Shown here piece by piece: positions 34,753 through 43,377 of a stretch of 64,000 bases of DNA. This DNA is from Meiothermus sp. Its GTDB lineage: Bacteria > Deinococcota > Deinococci > Deinococcales > Thermaceae. How positions within the stretch are numbered: position 1 is the first letter of the stretch; every line of letters begins with the position of its first letter. A program made the translations under genes and the position numbers. The DNA is taken from contig NZ_BPIJ01000001.1 in NCBI RefSeq assembly GCF_026004055.1, positions 434,001-498,000 of the forward strand. The letters run 5' to 3'. Under the pieces are notes generated by a model. That model did no database searches. It was not told the DNA's origin and saw only the letters and a list, made by a program, of their open reading frames with translations.

Positions 34753-34993
34753 TACGGTCTCCACAAGATGAACAAGCCTGATCGTGGCGAAGAGGTCAGG
34801 GCATTAGACCCGGTTTGCGGGTTTGGCCGGGTAGTGGTAAGCGTGCCGAGATAAATCGGACTGGAGCGAGAGCGCTCTAATGCTCAGAACCTGAGGCCTG
34901 CTGACCTTGGGTCGGCATTGTTTTGGGCGCTTATGGCTACTCCCGGCCCTCATCAACCCTATTCGGCCGTAGTCAGCCGTATCATGGAGCGGT

Positions 34994-36460
34994 ATGTTGG
35001 CGCAGGAAATAGTGCAGCAAGTCCAGTCGGGTCAACGTTCGCCGCGTGAAATAGTCGAGGAGCGCTTGCAGCGCATTGCAGAGCTCGAGCCCTACCTCCA
35101 TGCCTTTATCCGCTTGAATCCAGAAGCGCGCTCTGAGGCCCAAGCTGTTGAAGAGCGCCTGGCAGGTGGCGAGAGCCTACCGCTGGCGGGGGTTCCGGTG
35201 GCCGTCAAGGACAATATCTGTACTGAGGGGCTGGAAACCACCTGCGGCTCTAAAATGCTGGCTTCCTTTGTGCCTCCGTATAACGCTACGGTCATCGAAA
35301 AACTGCGCAAAGCCGGGGCCATCGTGGTGGGCAAGGCCAACATGGACGAGTTTGCCATGGGTTCTTCCACCGAATACTCGGCCTTTGGCCCGACCCGCAA
35401 TCCCTGGGACTTGGAGCGGGTACCGGGGGGAACCTCGGGGGGCTCGGCGGCAGCGGTGGCCGCCGATATGGTGCCGGTGGCGCTTGGAACCGACACCGGT
35501 GGGAGTGTACGCCAGCCGGCTGCGTTGTGTGGCATCTACGGCTTTAAGCCTACCTATGGCCGTATTTCACGCTATGGAGTGGTAGCCACCGCCAGCAGCT
35601 TGGATCAGGTAGGAACCATGGCCCGCTCGATAAGTGACCTGGCCCTGCTGAGCGAGGTAGTATGCGGCCACGACCCGCGAGACAGCACCAGCCTGGAAGC
35701 CGTACCGCAGTTCATGGCCGCCTTGCAGGCTCCGGTGCAGGGCATGACCGTGGGGATTGTCAAGGAAGCCCTAGCACAGGGCAACTCGCCCGGGGTGCTG
35801 GAGGCCCTCGAGCGTTTCCGTTTGGTACTGGAAAAGCAAGGGGTGCGCTTTGTTGAGGTCAGCATTCCCACCCTGGCGTACGCCCTGGCCGCCTACTACA
35901 TTGTCAACACCGCCGAAATCAGCTCCAACCTGGCCCGCTACGACGGAACCCTTTATGGGCTGCGGGTGCCCGCTGAAGATAGTATCAGCACCATGATGCA
36001 AAGCCGTGAACACGGTTTTGGCCCCGAGGCACAGCGGCGGATTCTGATGGGAACGTTTGTGCTTTCGTCGGGTTACTACGATGCCTACTACGGCAAAGCA
36101 CTGCGTGTCAGGGCCAAACTCAAGGCCGACATAGACGCTGCCCTTGCCCAGGCCGACCTGCTGCTCACCCCTACCAGCCCTTTCCCAGCCTTCCCATTTG
36201 GCGAAAAAACCAGCGACCCCCTTGCGATGTACCTGGCCGACATAGACACCGTAGCCGTCAACCTGGCCGGAGCGCCCGCGATGAGTATCCCCGCAGGCTT
36301 CGAGGGGGCGTTGCCGGTAGGCGTTCAGCTCATCGGCAAACCCTTGCAGGACGAGCAAATCTTTACCCTGGCACATGCTTTTGAGCAAGCTACCGAGCGG
36401 GCTTTTGCTAAAGCAGCACAGGTTAACCTCGGCGTTACGCCACCTTATGCGCAGCAATGA
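34994..36460 (+). CDS. gatA: Aspartyl/glutamyl-tRNA amidotransferase subunit A
   Basis: Amidase subunit of the GatCAB complex that makes Gln-tRNA or Asn-tRNA from the mischarged form; 488 residues. The Ser-cisSer-Lys triad is clear: Lys in VAVKDNICTEG, cis-Ser in GGTSGGSAAAVA and nucleophile Ser in DTGGSVRQPA. GatB and GatC are not in the window. GGAG precedes the ATG, and a histidine phosphatase gene begins 3 nt after the stop. Confidence 0.93.
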   Translation: MLAQEIVQQVQSGQRSPREIVEERLQRIAELEPYLHAFIRLNPEARSEAQAVEERLAGGESLPLAGVPVAVKDNICTEGLETTCGSKMLASFVPPYNATVIEKLRKAGAIVVGKANMDEFAMGSSTEYSAFGPTRNPWDLERVPGGTSGGSAAAVAADMVPVALGTDTGGSVRQPAALCGIYGFKPTYGRISRYGVVATASSLDQVGTMARSISDLALLSEVVCGHDPRDSTSLEAVPQFMAALQAPVQGMTVGIVKEALAQGNSPGVLEALERFRLVLEKQGVRFVEVSIPTLAYALAAYYIVNTAEISSNLARYDGTLYGLRVPAEDSISTMMQSREHGFGPEAQRRILMGTFVLSSGYYDAYYGKALRVRAKLKADIDAALAQADLLLTPTSPFPAFPFGEKTSDPLAMYLADIDTVAVNLAGAPAMSIPAGFEGALPVGVQLIGKPLQDEQIFTLAHAFEQATERAFAKAAQVNLGVTPPYAQQ

Positions 36461-36463
36461 CCT

Positions 36464-36937
36464 ATGGAAATCTATCTAGTACGCCATGCCATAGCCCTCG
36501 AGGCGCTACCGGGTCAGTCCGACGATGCCCGGCCGCTGTCTGAACCGGGCAGACAGAAGTTCAAAGAGGCGGTGCAGGGGCTTGGGCGCCTAGGCGTTCA
36601 TTTTGACCGCCTTTACCATAGCCCCAAGCTACGCGCGGTACAGACCGCCGAACTTCTTGTGCCGCTGCTGGAGGGCGAGACCGAAGTAACGCCCTATCTG
36701 GCCGCCGAGCCCGGCCTACCGCTCCTCGAGGCTTTGCAGGGCAACAACGTAGCCCTTGTGGGGCACGAGCCCTGGATCGGCAGCTTATGTGCCTGGCTGC
36801 TCACGGGGCGCAAAGACGGTGGCCCTTTCCCCTTCAAAAAAGGGGGCGTGGCCTGGCTCGAGGGCACCCCTAAGCCTGGCGGCATGAAGCTCCGGGGCTT
36901 CTGGTCGCCCCGGGTTTTGCGCAGGCTATCCGGCTAA
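36464..36937 (+). CDS. SixA-like phosphohistidine phosphatase
   Basis: Histidine phosphatase family member of 157 residues. The catalytic motif is LVRHAIA at the N-terminus; the later His is in ALVGHEPWIGSL, and YHSPKLRAVQTAELL fits SixA. It removes phosphate from phosphohistidine or a small phosphoester. It is coupled to gatA by a 3-nt gap. Its TAA stop overlaps the junction with element C2. Confidence 0.85.
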   Translation: MEIYLVRHAIALEALPGQSDDARPLSEPGRQKFKEAVQGLGRLGVHFDRLYHSPKLRAVQTAELLVPLLEGETEVTPYLAAEPGLPLLEALQGNNVALVGHEPWIGSLCAWLLTGRKDGGPFPFKKGGVAWLEGTPKPGGMKLRGFWSPRVLRRLSG

Positions 36938-37139
36938 GTGGTCTCGTAATCTGATTTTCGTCGCTTTGCCCTTACAAATCCAAACGTGAGCACCTTGTCA
37001 TTGCGAGGAGGCCCCGCCGACGAAGCAATCCAGATAGCCTTGTGTAGGCTGGCCAGGTCAGAGCTTCTAGATTCCTTCGCATCCTGCGGATGCTGGCAAT
37101 GACGGAAAAGTGGGGTCACATACTTTGTTACCAGACCAC
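36938..37139 (-). mobile_element. Family C element, copy C2
   Basis: 202 bp starting GTGGTCTCGTAAT and ending GTTACCAGACCAC, with CTAAG on both sides. It is an inverted copy of C1 and is followed after TAA by A4, the same C-A order as the A1-C1 block read backwards. Confidence 0.8.
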
Positions 37140-37142
37140 TAA

Positions 37143-37482
37143 GTGGTCTGGTAACTAAATTTCCGAAGTTATGTACCGCACACCGAATACATCGTTGTAG
37201 AGATTCCATCCCACTTCGGCCCCCGAGATGGCCTAAAAACGCCCTCCCTACCGCGTAGGGAGGGTGGGGGAGGGTATCAGGCAAGGCCCCCAATCCGCTG
37301 CGTGAAGGGCCAGGTCAGCCACCCCACCTGGCCTCCCCTACGCAGTAGGGGAGGGAAAGGGCGAAGCGGGGTGGGGTGCTTTTTGCATGACCGTACAGGC
37401 AAGGCACCGAAGGCCCAGGTTTACGAGACACGGCGCGTTCTGAAGGCTAAACCTCATACTGCGTATTTTGTTACCAGACCAC
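37143..37482 (-). mobile_element. Family A MITE-like element, copy A4 (340 bp)
   Basis: Full 340-bp copy with perfect GTGGTCTGGTAAC/GTTACCAGACCAC ends and CTAAG on both sides. Its right end forms the stop codon of the minus-strand gene ending at 37482. The intergenic space is made of C2 and A4 only. Confidence 0.88.
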
Positions 37483-38480
37483 TAAGCCTGCTCGAGGCTA
37501 AAAGGGGTCTTCTGGCCGGCCAGGGCAATTGCGCGGGCCTCCTCTGGCACCCAGGAGAGCCCCAACACCGCCCTATAGGCCCTTAGCGCCTGGTCGCGCC
37601 GGCCTAACAGGTCGGCCAACTGCCCGTAGCGGGCCAGGGTGTAGCCCGGCAGGTAGGCGGGGTGCTGAAATTCGCTGTGCACAAGCTGCTCCAAAAGAGC
37701 AAAGGCGTCCTCCGGCTGTTTGGCGGCCAGGTAGATCTGGGCGGCGCAGTAGAGGGCTTCGGGGCTTTCTACTTCCTGCAACTGCTCTAGCAAAACCGCC
37801 CAGTCGTCCGACTCGCTCAGTTGCCAGGCCCGATCCAGCACGCTGCGCTGACGCTCGAGCTCGGTGGGGGTATGGGCCCCTGGCAACTGGTACCGCTCTG
37901 CCGGCAGGTTCTCCAGCAGCCAAGGGTACTCGAGCGCATCCACCAACACCACCCCACGCCCTGGAGCACCCCGCAAGCGCTGGGCTACTTGCTCCATGCG
38001 CTGCCGCCGGAAGCCGGTCGCGGGGCCCTCACCAAAAACCTGGGCGTAGCCCTGATGGTAGGCTTTTAGTACCTGTAGCACCGCCTCCTGGGCAAAATCT
38101 TCTGGGGTGCGGGGGGTGCTGAGCAGGGCTTGCAGGCTTTCCTCGAGACCCTGCACCTGGTGCAAAAGCTGCTGGCCTTTGGGGTACTGGCGCAAAGCTT
38201 CGCGAAAGCGATCGGCCTCGGCTTTGAGGTGGGCCTGTTCGTCCAGCGCCTCTATCTCCAAACCTGCTCTTTCGGCCCAGGGCAAAACGTGAAAGAATGA
38301 GACCTCGTTCTGGTCGCGCCAGCGCTGCGCTGCCAGTTCCTCGGGGCTATACGAGGCCAGGAATATCTTTTGGGGCTGGTGCAACTTAATCAGCTCCACC
38401 ACCGTCACCCCGTTGTAGCGCGGGTGCAGGATATGAAAGGGGCCCAGCGTAGGAATGACCAAGACCGACACGCCCGGCAT
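37482..38480 (-). CDS. Hypothetical protein with TPR-like C-terminus
   Basis: A 332-residue protein, not assigned to a family. The N-terminus (MPGVSVLVIPTLGPFHILHP) looks like a beta-alpha nucleotide or glycosyl-type fold, and the C-terminal third (ALYCAAQIYLAAKQPEDAFALLEQ, YGQLADLLGRRDQALRAYRAVL) resembles tetratricopeptide repeats. GGAGG 7 nt before ATG 38480 sets the start. The first 26 nt overlap the divergent MFS gene start. The TAG stop comes from the end of A4. Confidence 0.65.
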   Translation of the reverse strand: MPGVSVLVIPTLGPFHILHPRYNGVTVVELIKLHQPQKIFLASYSPEELAAQRWRDQNEVSFFHVLPWAERAGLEIEALDEQAHLKAEADRFREALRQYPKGQQLLHQVQGLEESLQALLSTPRTPEDFAQEAVLQVLKAYHQGYAQVFGEGPATGFRRQRMEQVAQRLRGAPGRGVVLVDALEYPWLLENLPAERYQLPGAHTPTELERQRSVLDRAWQLSESDDWAVLLEQLQEVESPEALYCAAQIYLAAKQPEDAFALLEQLVHSEFQHPAYLPGYTLARYGQLADLLGRRDQALRAYRAVLGLSWVPEEARAIALAGQKTPFSLEQA

Positions 38481-39681
38481 TTTAGACCTCCAAGATCGCA
38501 ACTACCGTTTTGCAATGCTCAATGGCTGGTTTGTGCTGTTGGGGGACGCTTTTTTTAATGGCTCCATCGTGCTGGCCTCCTTTGCCGCCAAGCTCGGCGC
38601 GGCCAACTGGGTGATCGGGCTGTTGCCGGCTTTGCTCAACGCCGGCTCGATGATACCGCAGGTTTTTGTCGCGCCCTACGTGGCCCGGCTTCCGGTCAAG
38701 GTGGTGCTGTACCGCCGCATGGCCCTGTTGCGGGTGGCCAGCCTGGGCCTGGTAGCGTTGGGAGGGTTTGTACTAGGGCAGCGCCCCGACCTGCTGCTAT
38801 GGGTATTTACGGTCGGGCTTGCCCTCAACGGCTTTTTTACCGGGTTCTCGAGCCTTCCTTTCTGGGAGGCCATCGGAAAAACCATTCCCATGGAGCGCCG
38901 CAGCGGGCTTTTCGCGGCCCGCAACCTGGTGGGCGGGTTGTTGGCTTTTGGGGCCGGTTTTCTGGTGCGCCTCATCCTTGATCTGCCGCTGGCTTTTCCC
39001 TACCCCTATGCCATTCTCTTCACCCTTGGCACCCTGGCCTTTGCCTATGGTTGGCATCTGTTTGGCTTGGTAGACGAACCCCCCGACAAAGAAACCCGCT
39101 CCGAGCGCATCTCGCTTAGCCTACCCTTCCGCGACTTTTATTTTCGCCGCTTTTTGCGGGTGCGCATTCTGCTGGTGATGGCCAGCATGGTCGAACCCTT
39201 CTATGCAGCCTACGCCGTGCGGGTGCTGGGACACAAAGGTGAGATCGGAACCTATCTAATGGTCTATACGCTTTCCTCGGTGCTTTCGAACCTACTGTGG
39301 GTGCGCATTTCCCGGCGCTATGGCTCGCGTAGCCTAATCCTGATCGGCGCCGCCCTGGGCGCAGCAACCCCTCCTCTGGCACTGCTGCTATCCCCGTCGG
39401 CTTTTTGGTTGGTGTTTGTGTTGCAAGGGGCATACCTGGCCTCCATTGGGGTAGGCACCTCCACCTATCTAGTGAACCTGGCCCCCACCGATGCCCGCAG
39501 TTCGTACATCGGCCTGTCCAATACTATTGTGGGGTTGTTGGCCTTCTCGCCGGTGTTGGGTGGGTTGCTGGCCGACCGCGTGGGGTATGCGGGGCCGATG
39601 GTGGTTGCAACCATCTGCTATGCCTGGGCCTTGTATGCGGGCCGCCGCCTGAAGCTGCTCGAGGGGGTACAACCGCGCTGA
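38455..39681 (+). CDS. MFS transporter
   Basis: A 408-residue major facilitator with about 11-12 hydrophobic helices (for example WVIGLLPALLNAGSMIPQVFV, LWVFTVGLALNGFFTGFS, YIGLSNTIVGLLAFSPVLGGLLADR). The substrate is unknown; the NGWFVLLGDAFFNGS start resembles bacterial drug or sugar efflux carriers. The ATG at 38455 overlaps the divergent gene by 26 nt and has a weak ribosome site (AGG), so a start a few codons later is possible. Confidence 0.85.
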   Translation: MTKTDTPGILDLQDRNYRFAMLNGWFVLLGDAFFNGSIVLASFAAKLGAANWVIGLLPALLNAGSMIPQVFVAPYVARLPVKVVLYRRMALLRVASLGLVALGGFVLGQRPDLLLWVFTVGLALNGFFTGFSSLPFWEAIGKTIPMERRSGLFAARNLVGGLLAFGAGFLVRLILDLPLAFPYPYAILFTLGTLAFAYGWHLFGLVDEPPDKETRSERISLSLPFRDFYFRRFLRVRILLVMASMVEPFYAAYAVRVLGHKGEIGTYLMVYTLSSVLSNLLWVRISRRYGSRSLILIGAALGAATPPLALLLSPSAFWLVFVLQGAYLASIGVGTSTYLVNLAPTDARSSYIGLSNTIVGLLAFSPVLGGLLADRVGYAGPMVVATICYAWALYAGRRLKLLEGVQPR

Positions 39682-39687
39682 GGAGTC

Positions 39688-39850
39688 TGATACCGGATTC
39701 AAAAAGATAGTCTTCAGAACAAACAACCCTGATGGTTATCTTTTTGAATCCTAGAGCACACCCCTCCCTGACGGTCGGCGAAAAAAACGTCTCCCTTCGG
39801 TCGGGTTCGTTTGTCGCCGTTCGGTGACAAACGAACCGAATCTGGTATGA
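39688..39850 (-). repeat. Family B repeat, copy 2
   Basis: Inverted copy of 4723-4922. It has the same TGATACCGGATTC ends, the 15-bp stem GATTCAAAAAGATA type, and a second stem GTTCGTTTGTC/GACAAACGAAC that differs from copy 1 by paired changes. It starts 7 nt after the MFS stop. Confidence 0.75.
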
Positions 39851-39905
39851 CATAAAGGCACCGTCGGAAAGATTCCCCCACATTTTCAGAGTGATAGCCC
39901 ACAGG

Positions 39906-40036
39906 CCCTTCACCGCGTAGGGTTGGGGAGGGTTCCTGGCAAGGCCCCGGGCCTGTCTGTTAGCAGGCCCTATCCATAACCCCACCTGGGGGAGGAAGGG
40001 GGCGAATCGGGATGGGGTGGTTTTCTGGTTGTACAT
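39906..40036 (-). repeat. Degenerate family-A remnant
   Basis: Matches the middle of family A in reverse orientation (CACCGCGTAGGGTTGGGGAGGGT, GGCAAGGCCCC, CCCCACCTGG) with many changes and no terminal repeats. Confidence 0.55.
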
Positions 40037-40047
40037 ATGTGGCTATA

Positions 40048-40250
40048 TTGGTCTGGTAATCTGATTTACGTCACTTTGCCCTTTAAGATCCAAATGTGAG
40101 CCCCTTGTCATTGCGAGGAGGCCCCCGCCGACGAAGCAATCCGGGTAGGGTTGACTGGGCGAGCCAGGCCAGAGATGCTGGATTGTTTCGCATCCAACGG
40201 ATGCTCGCAATCACAGGAGAAGGCCGGTATCCCATACTTTGTTACCAAAC
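40048..40250 (-). mobile_element. Family C element, copy C3
   Basis: TTGGTCTGGTAATCTGATTTACGTC at the left and TTTGTTACCAAACGG at the right, about 200 bp. It is the only intact C copy not touching an A element and is more diverged than C1 and C2. Confidence 0.7.
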
Positions 40251-40384
40251 GGCTATACGGGCATCTCTACGCCTAAATGACACGGCCATAATGCCTACCA
40301 AACAGGCGCAAACCGATGGGCGGGGCACCCCGTGCTTTCGCCTTTTTGCCTGCTCGGTGTACAGTGACGGAGGACGGTAAAACC

Positions 40385-41233
40385 ATGTTTGAACCAGGGC
40401 TTTTGAAGGATAAGGTAATACTGGTAACGGGGGGCGGTACGGGTCTGGGCCGCTCGATGAGCACACGCTTCCTGGAGCTTGGGGCCAGGGTGGCCATTAC
40501 CAGCCGTCGGGCCGAGACCCTTGCCCAGGCTGCCCAGGAGATGATGCAGCAGACCGGAGGAGAGGTTTTTGCCACTCCGGTAGATGTGCGCGACCCAGAA
40601 GCAGTAAAAAGCATGGTGGACGCGGTAGAAGCCCATTTTGGCCGCATTGATGTGCTGCTCAACAATGCGGCTGGCAACTTTATTTCCCCTACCGAGCGGC
40701 TCTCCTATCGGGCCTTCGATGCGGTGTTGAACATTGTGCTCCACGGTACGGTGTACTGCACCCTCGAGGTCGGTAAGCGCTGGATTGCGCGTAAACAGAA
40801 AGGGGTCATGCTCAACATTGCTACCACCTATGCCCAGTCCGGCTCGGGGTATGTGGTGCCTTCTGCTACGGCCAAGGCCGGCGTGGTAGCCCTGACCAAG
40901 TCACTGGCGGCGGAGTGGGGCAAGTACGGCATCCGGCTCAACGCCATTGCACCGGGGCCCTTCCCCACCGAAGGGGCCTGGACACGCCTGATGCCTACCC
41001 CGGAGATTGCCCAAATGTTCGAGAAGAAGATTCCCCTGGGGCGGGTGGGCGAGCACATCGAACTCGCCAACCTGGCCTCTTACCTCATCTCCGACTACGC
41101 GGGCTTCATTACCGGCGACGTGATCACCATTGACGGGGGCGAGACGGTCTGGAATGCGGGGGAATTCAACATCCTGGACGCCGTAACCCAGGAGCAATGG
41201 GATGCCCTCGAGGCCCTTCGCAAGAAAAGCTAA
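40385..41233 (+). CDS. SDR family oxidoreductase (2,4-dienoyl-CoA reductase-like)
   Basis: Short-chain dehydrogenase of 282 residues. The nucleotide-binding motif is VTGGGTGLGRSMS, with NNAAGNF after strand 4. At the usual Tyr-x-x-x-Lys position there is SATAKAGV, that is Ser/Ala with Lys, as in peroxisomal-type 2,4-dienoyl-CoA reductases, which lack the Tyr. That supports a dienoyl-CoA reductase in unsaturated fatty acid breakdown. The frame is open to 40316, but GGAGG and ATG 40385 fit the family N-terminus. Confidence 0.8.
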   Translation: MFEPGLLKDKVILVTGGGTGLGRSMSTRFLELGARVAITSRRAETLAQAAQEMMQQTGGEVFATPVDVRDPEAVKSMVDAVEAHFGRIDVLLNNAAGNFISPTERLSYRAFDAVLNIVLHGTVYCTLEVGKRWIARKQKGVMLNIATTYAQSGSGYVVPSATAKAGVVALTKSLAAEWGKYGIRLNAIAPGPFPTEGAWTRLMPTPEIAQMFEKKIPLGRVGEHIELANLASYLISDYAGFITGDVITIDGGETVWNAGEFNILDAVTQEQWDALEALRKKS

Positions 41234-41269
41234 CCCGCAAACCCGATTCCGGCGTGGCACAATAAAAGC

Positions 41270-41584
41270 GTGGAAGTGATCCAACCTTACATCGGACAGC
41301 TCACCTTTGGCGGGCTGGCCGGTTTTGCTGTGGGCTACGCTATCAAGACCGTGGGGCGTTGGGTGGCCATCATCCTGGGCCTGATTTTTGTGGTGGTGCA
41401 GGTGCTGGCCTCGATGGGCTACATCAACGTGGACTGGACGCGCATCCAGCGCGATGTGGAGCCTTTACTGCAACAAGATCAGATCAAAAGCGCCTGGGAC
41501 GCTCTGGTGCGGGTGCTTACTACCAACCTACCTTTTGGAGGGGCTTTTGTAGCGGGGCTTCTGCTGGGGTTGCGGCGGGGTTAG
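41270..41584 (+). CDS. FUN14 family membrane protein
   Basis: A 104-residue membrane protein with three hydrophobic segments (LTFGGLAGFAVGYAIKTVG, VAIILGLIFVVVQVLASMGY, GGAFVAGLLLGLRRG) matching the FUN14 pattern. It starts with GTG and has no clear Shine-Dalgarno. Its stop overlaps the convergent lyase gene by 4 nt. Function in bacteria is unknown. Confidence 0.8.
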   Translation: MEVIQPYIGQLTFGGLAGFAVGYAIKTVGRWVAIILGLIFVVVQVLASMGYINVDWTRIQRDVEPLLQQDQIKSAWDALVRVLTTNLPFGGAFVAGLLLGLRRG

Positions 41585-42432
41585 GCGTACTTGGTGCGGA
41601 GCAAAAGGGCCTGGCCGGAGAGTTCTGCTAGCCGGTCAAGGTCTATGGCGGTGGGGTGACCGTGCTGGGCCAGGTAGGGCAGCACCTGTTCGGTAGCCAG
41701 GTTGCCTACTAGCTCGTCGCCGGCAAAGGGGCAGCCGCCAATGCCGCCCAGTGCTCCCTCGAGCCAGCACACCCCGGCCTGTAGGGCTACCGCTACTTTC
41801 TCCAGGGTGTGCTCCGGACGACTATGTAAGTGCAGGCCGATTTTTTCATCCAACCCCCCCTCCCGCGCCACAGCTTGAAGGGTATCGGCGATGGTCTGGG
41901 CCGTGGCCACCCCGTAGGTATCGGCCAGCACGATGCCCGAAAGCCCCGGCATCTGCTGCATGCGCTGCACAAACTGCGCGGTAAGACCCGGTTCCCAGGT
42001 GTCGCCATAGGGGTTGCCGAAGGCCATCGAAAGGTAGACCACAAAGCGCAGCCTTCCGGCTTCGGCTAAGAGTTGTTCCAAAACCGGCCAGGATTCTTGG
42101 ATGCCTAGGTTGAGGTTTTTGCGCTGGAAGGTCTCGGAGATGGAGAAGGGATAGCCTACCGTGGTCAGGTGAGGGGCTTGTCGGGCCCGCTCCAGACCCT
42201 TGGGGTTGCCAATGATGGCCAGGTACTCCCGTCCCTCCGGCTTGGGCAAGGCGGCCAGCACCGCCTCGGCATCGGCGTGCTGAGGCACCCATTTGGGCGA
42301 GACAAAGCTGGTCAGGTCGAGGCTTTGAAAATCGGCCTCGAGCAGCCCCAGCAAATATCCCACCTTTTCTTCGGTTGGAATGAATCGGGCAAACCCCTGC
42401 CAGGAGTCCCGTGGACACTCCACCCATTTCAC
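41581..42432 (-). CDS. Hydroxymethylglutaryl-CoA lyase family protein
   Basis: TIM-barrel lyase of 283 residues, HMGL type, splitting HMG-CoA to acetyl-CoA and acetoacetate or an analogous reaction. VECPRDSWQGF is the N-terminal metal/catalytic motif in which the usual PRDGLQ is PRDSWQ. LSMAFGNPYGD, GIVLADTYGVA, LHLHSRPEHT and the Cys loop GALGGIGGCPFA are present. The GTG start overlaps the DUF5615 stop (GTGA), so it is cotranscribed with the toxin-antitoxin-like pair. Confidence 0.85.
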   Translation of the reverse strand: MKWVECPRDSWQGFARFIPTEEKVGYLLGLLEADFQSLDLTSFVSPKWVPQHADAEAVLAALPKPEGREYLAIIGNPKGLERARQAPHLTTVGYPFSISETFQRKNLNLGIQESWPVLEQLLAEAGRLRFVVYLSMAFGNPYGDTWEPGLTAQFVQRMQQMPGLSGIVLADTYGVATAQTIADTLQAVAREGGLDEKIGLHLHSRPEHTLEKVAVALQAGVCWLEGALGGIGGCPFAGDELVGNLATEQVLPYLAQHGHPTAIDLDRLAELSGQALLLRTKYA

Positions 42433-42779
42433 AGTTCCTCACTATACCGAGCGATGCCCTCCGGCTGCACCACATACAGCTCGCCCCATAAAGGGTAGCC
42501 CTGCCTGAACACATCGCTCAAGATCTCGCGCATCAGCTCGGGGTCAATCACCCCCGGGCGCAGCACGATACGCGGGAAGCTGAGGGGAAAGCGCACGGGG
42601 TCGGAGAAGTCCAGGTCGAGTGTGACCAGCACATAGTTGTGTTGCTCGGCGTAGGCGTACAAAAAGGCGTCGGAGCGCCCGGTGAGGCCCATCTCCCGCG
42701 CCGTGACCACCTCGTGCCCCTCGCCAATCAGCCACCAAAGCACCCGCTGGGGTATGTTTTCGTCGAGCAGAATGCGCAT
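42429..42779 (-). CDS. DUF5615 PIN-like protein (toxin-like)
   Basis: A 116-residue protein of the DUF5615/PIN-like group: MRILLDENIPQRV gives the first acidic residues, and LVTLDLDFSD near residue 55 the later ones, fitting a VapC-like nuclease fold. It overlaps the DUF433 stop by one base (TAATG). DUF433-DUF5615 pairs are treated as toxin-antitoxin-type modules. The ORF's open extension to 42872 lies inside the upstream gene and is not used. Confidence 0.85.
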   Translation of the reverse strand: MRILLDENIPQRVLWWLIGEGHEVVTAREMGLTGRSDAFLYAYAEQHNYVLVTLDLDFSDPVRFPLSFPRIVLRPGVIDPELMREILSDVFRQGYPLWGELYVVQPEGIARYSEEL

Positions 42780-43033
42780 TACTCCTCGTGCAGGGCGATC
42801 CACTCGTAGTTGGTGGAGCGGGCCCCGTACAACAGCGCGGCCTGGATGTCCTGGCGGGTCAGTTCGGGCCACTGCACCAATACCTCCTCGACGGACATCT
42901 GCGAGGCCAGGGCTTCCAAGACCATATGTACCGCAATGCGGGTTCCCTTTATGCGGGGGCGCCCTCTTAGCATTTCGGGATTGGAGCTGATGCGGGAGAG
43001 GAGTTCGCTGCGAGCCTTGGTATTCAGCTTCAT
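42779..43033 (-). CDS. DUF433 protein (antitoxin-like)
   Basis: An 84-residue DUF433 protein with a helix-turn-helix: GRPRIKGTRIAVHMVLEAL and SVEEVLVQWPELTRQDIQAAL are the family core. GGGAGGT precedes the ATG. It is the first gene of a three-gene unit with the PIN-like gene and the HMG-CoA lyase. Confidence 0.87.
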   Translation of the reverse strand: MKLNTKARSELLSRISSNPEMLRGRPRIKGTRIAVHMVLEALASQMSVEEVLVQWPELTRQDIQAALLYGARSTNYEWIALHEE

Positions 43034-43377
43034 GTGCTACCTCCCTGAGGGCGGTTTTGGGGCCCAGGGTTCACGCGCAAGTTCGGGCCGCAAAAGACGC
43101 TATGCACCCCGGCACGAGCCTGAGGCTTTCTTGGCTGGGCTGCATGCTTCATCATAGCCGATATTGCCCAGCGGTAGGGTCAAAAATCTCTCCTGCCCGG
43201 ATGTTCCCACGGGAAGCTCCACGTGGGTTAACCCAAGCGCCCACAAGTCTTCCCATCGGCACCCAGATTCAGGCTTCCTGCGGGGGCCCCAGATGAGGGA
43301 TCAAACGAGTTGTTTACAGGACTTTCTATTTGAAACCGCTATGACTCTGCTAGCTCGAGCCCAAAGCGTTGAATGCT
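43034..43377. other. Intergenic region with a degenerate family-B trace
   Basis: No gene is seen in 344 bp. Near 43305-43350 the sequence GTTGTTTACAGGACTTTCTATTTGAAACCGCTATGA resembles the right end of family B with several changes, so an old B copy probably stood here. The rest contains the DUF433 promoter, which could not be fixed. Confidence 0.4.
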
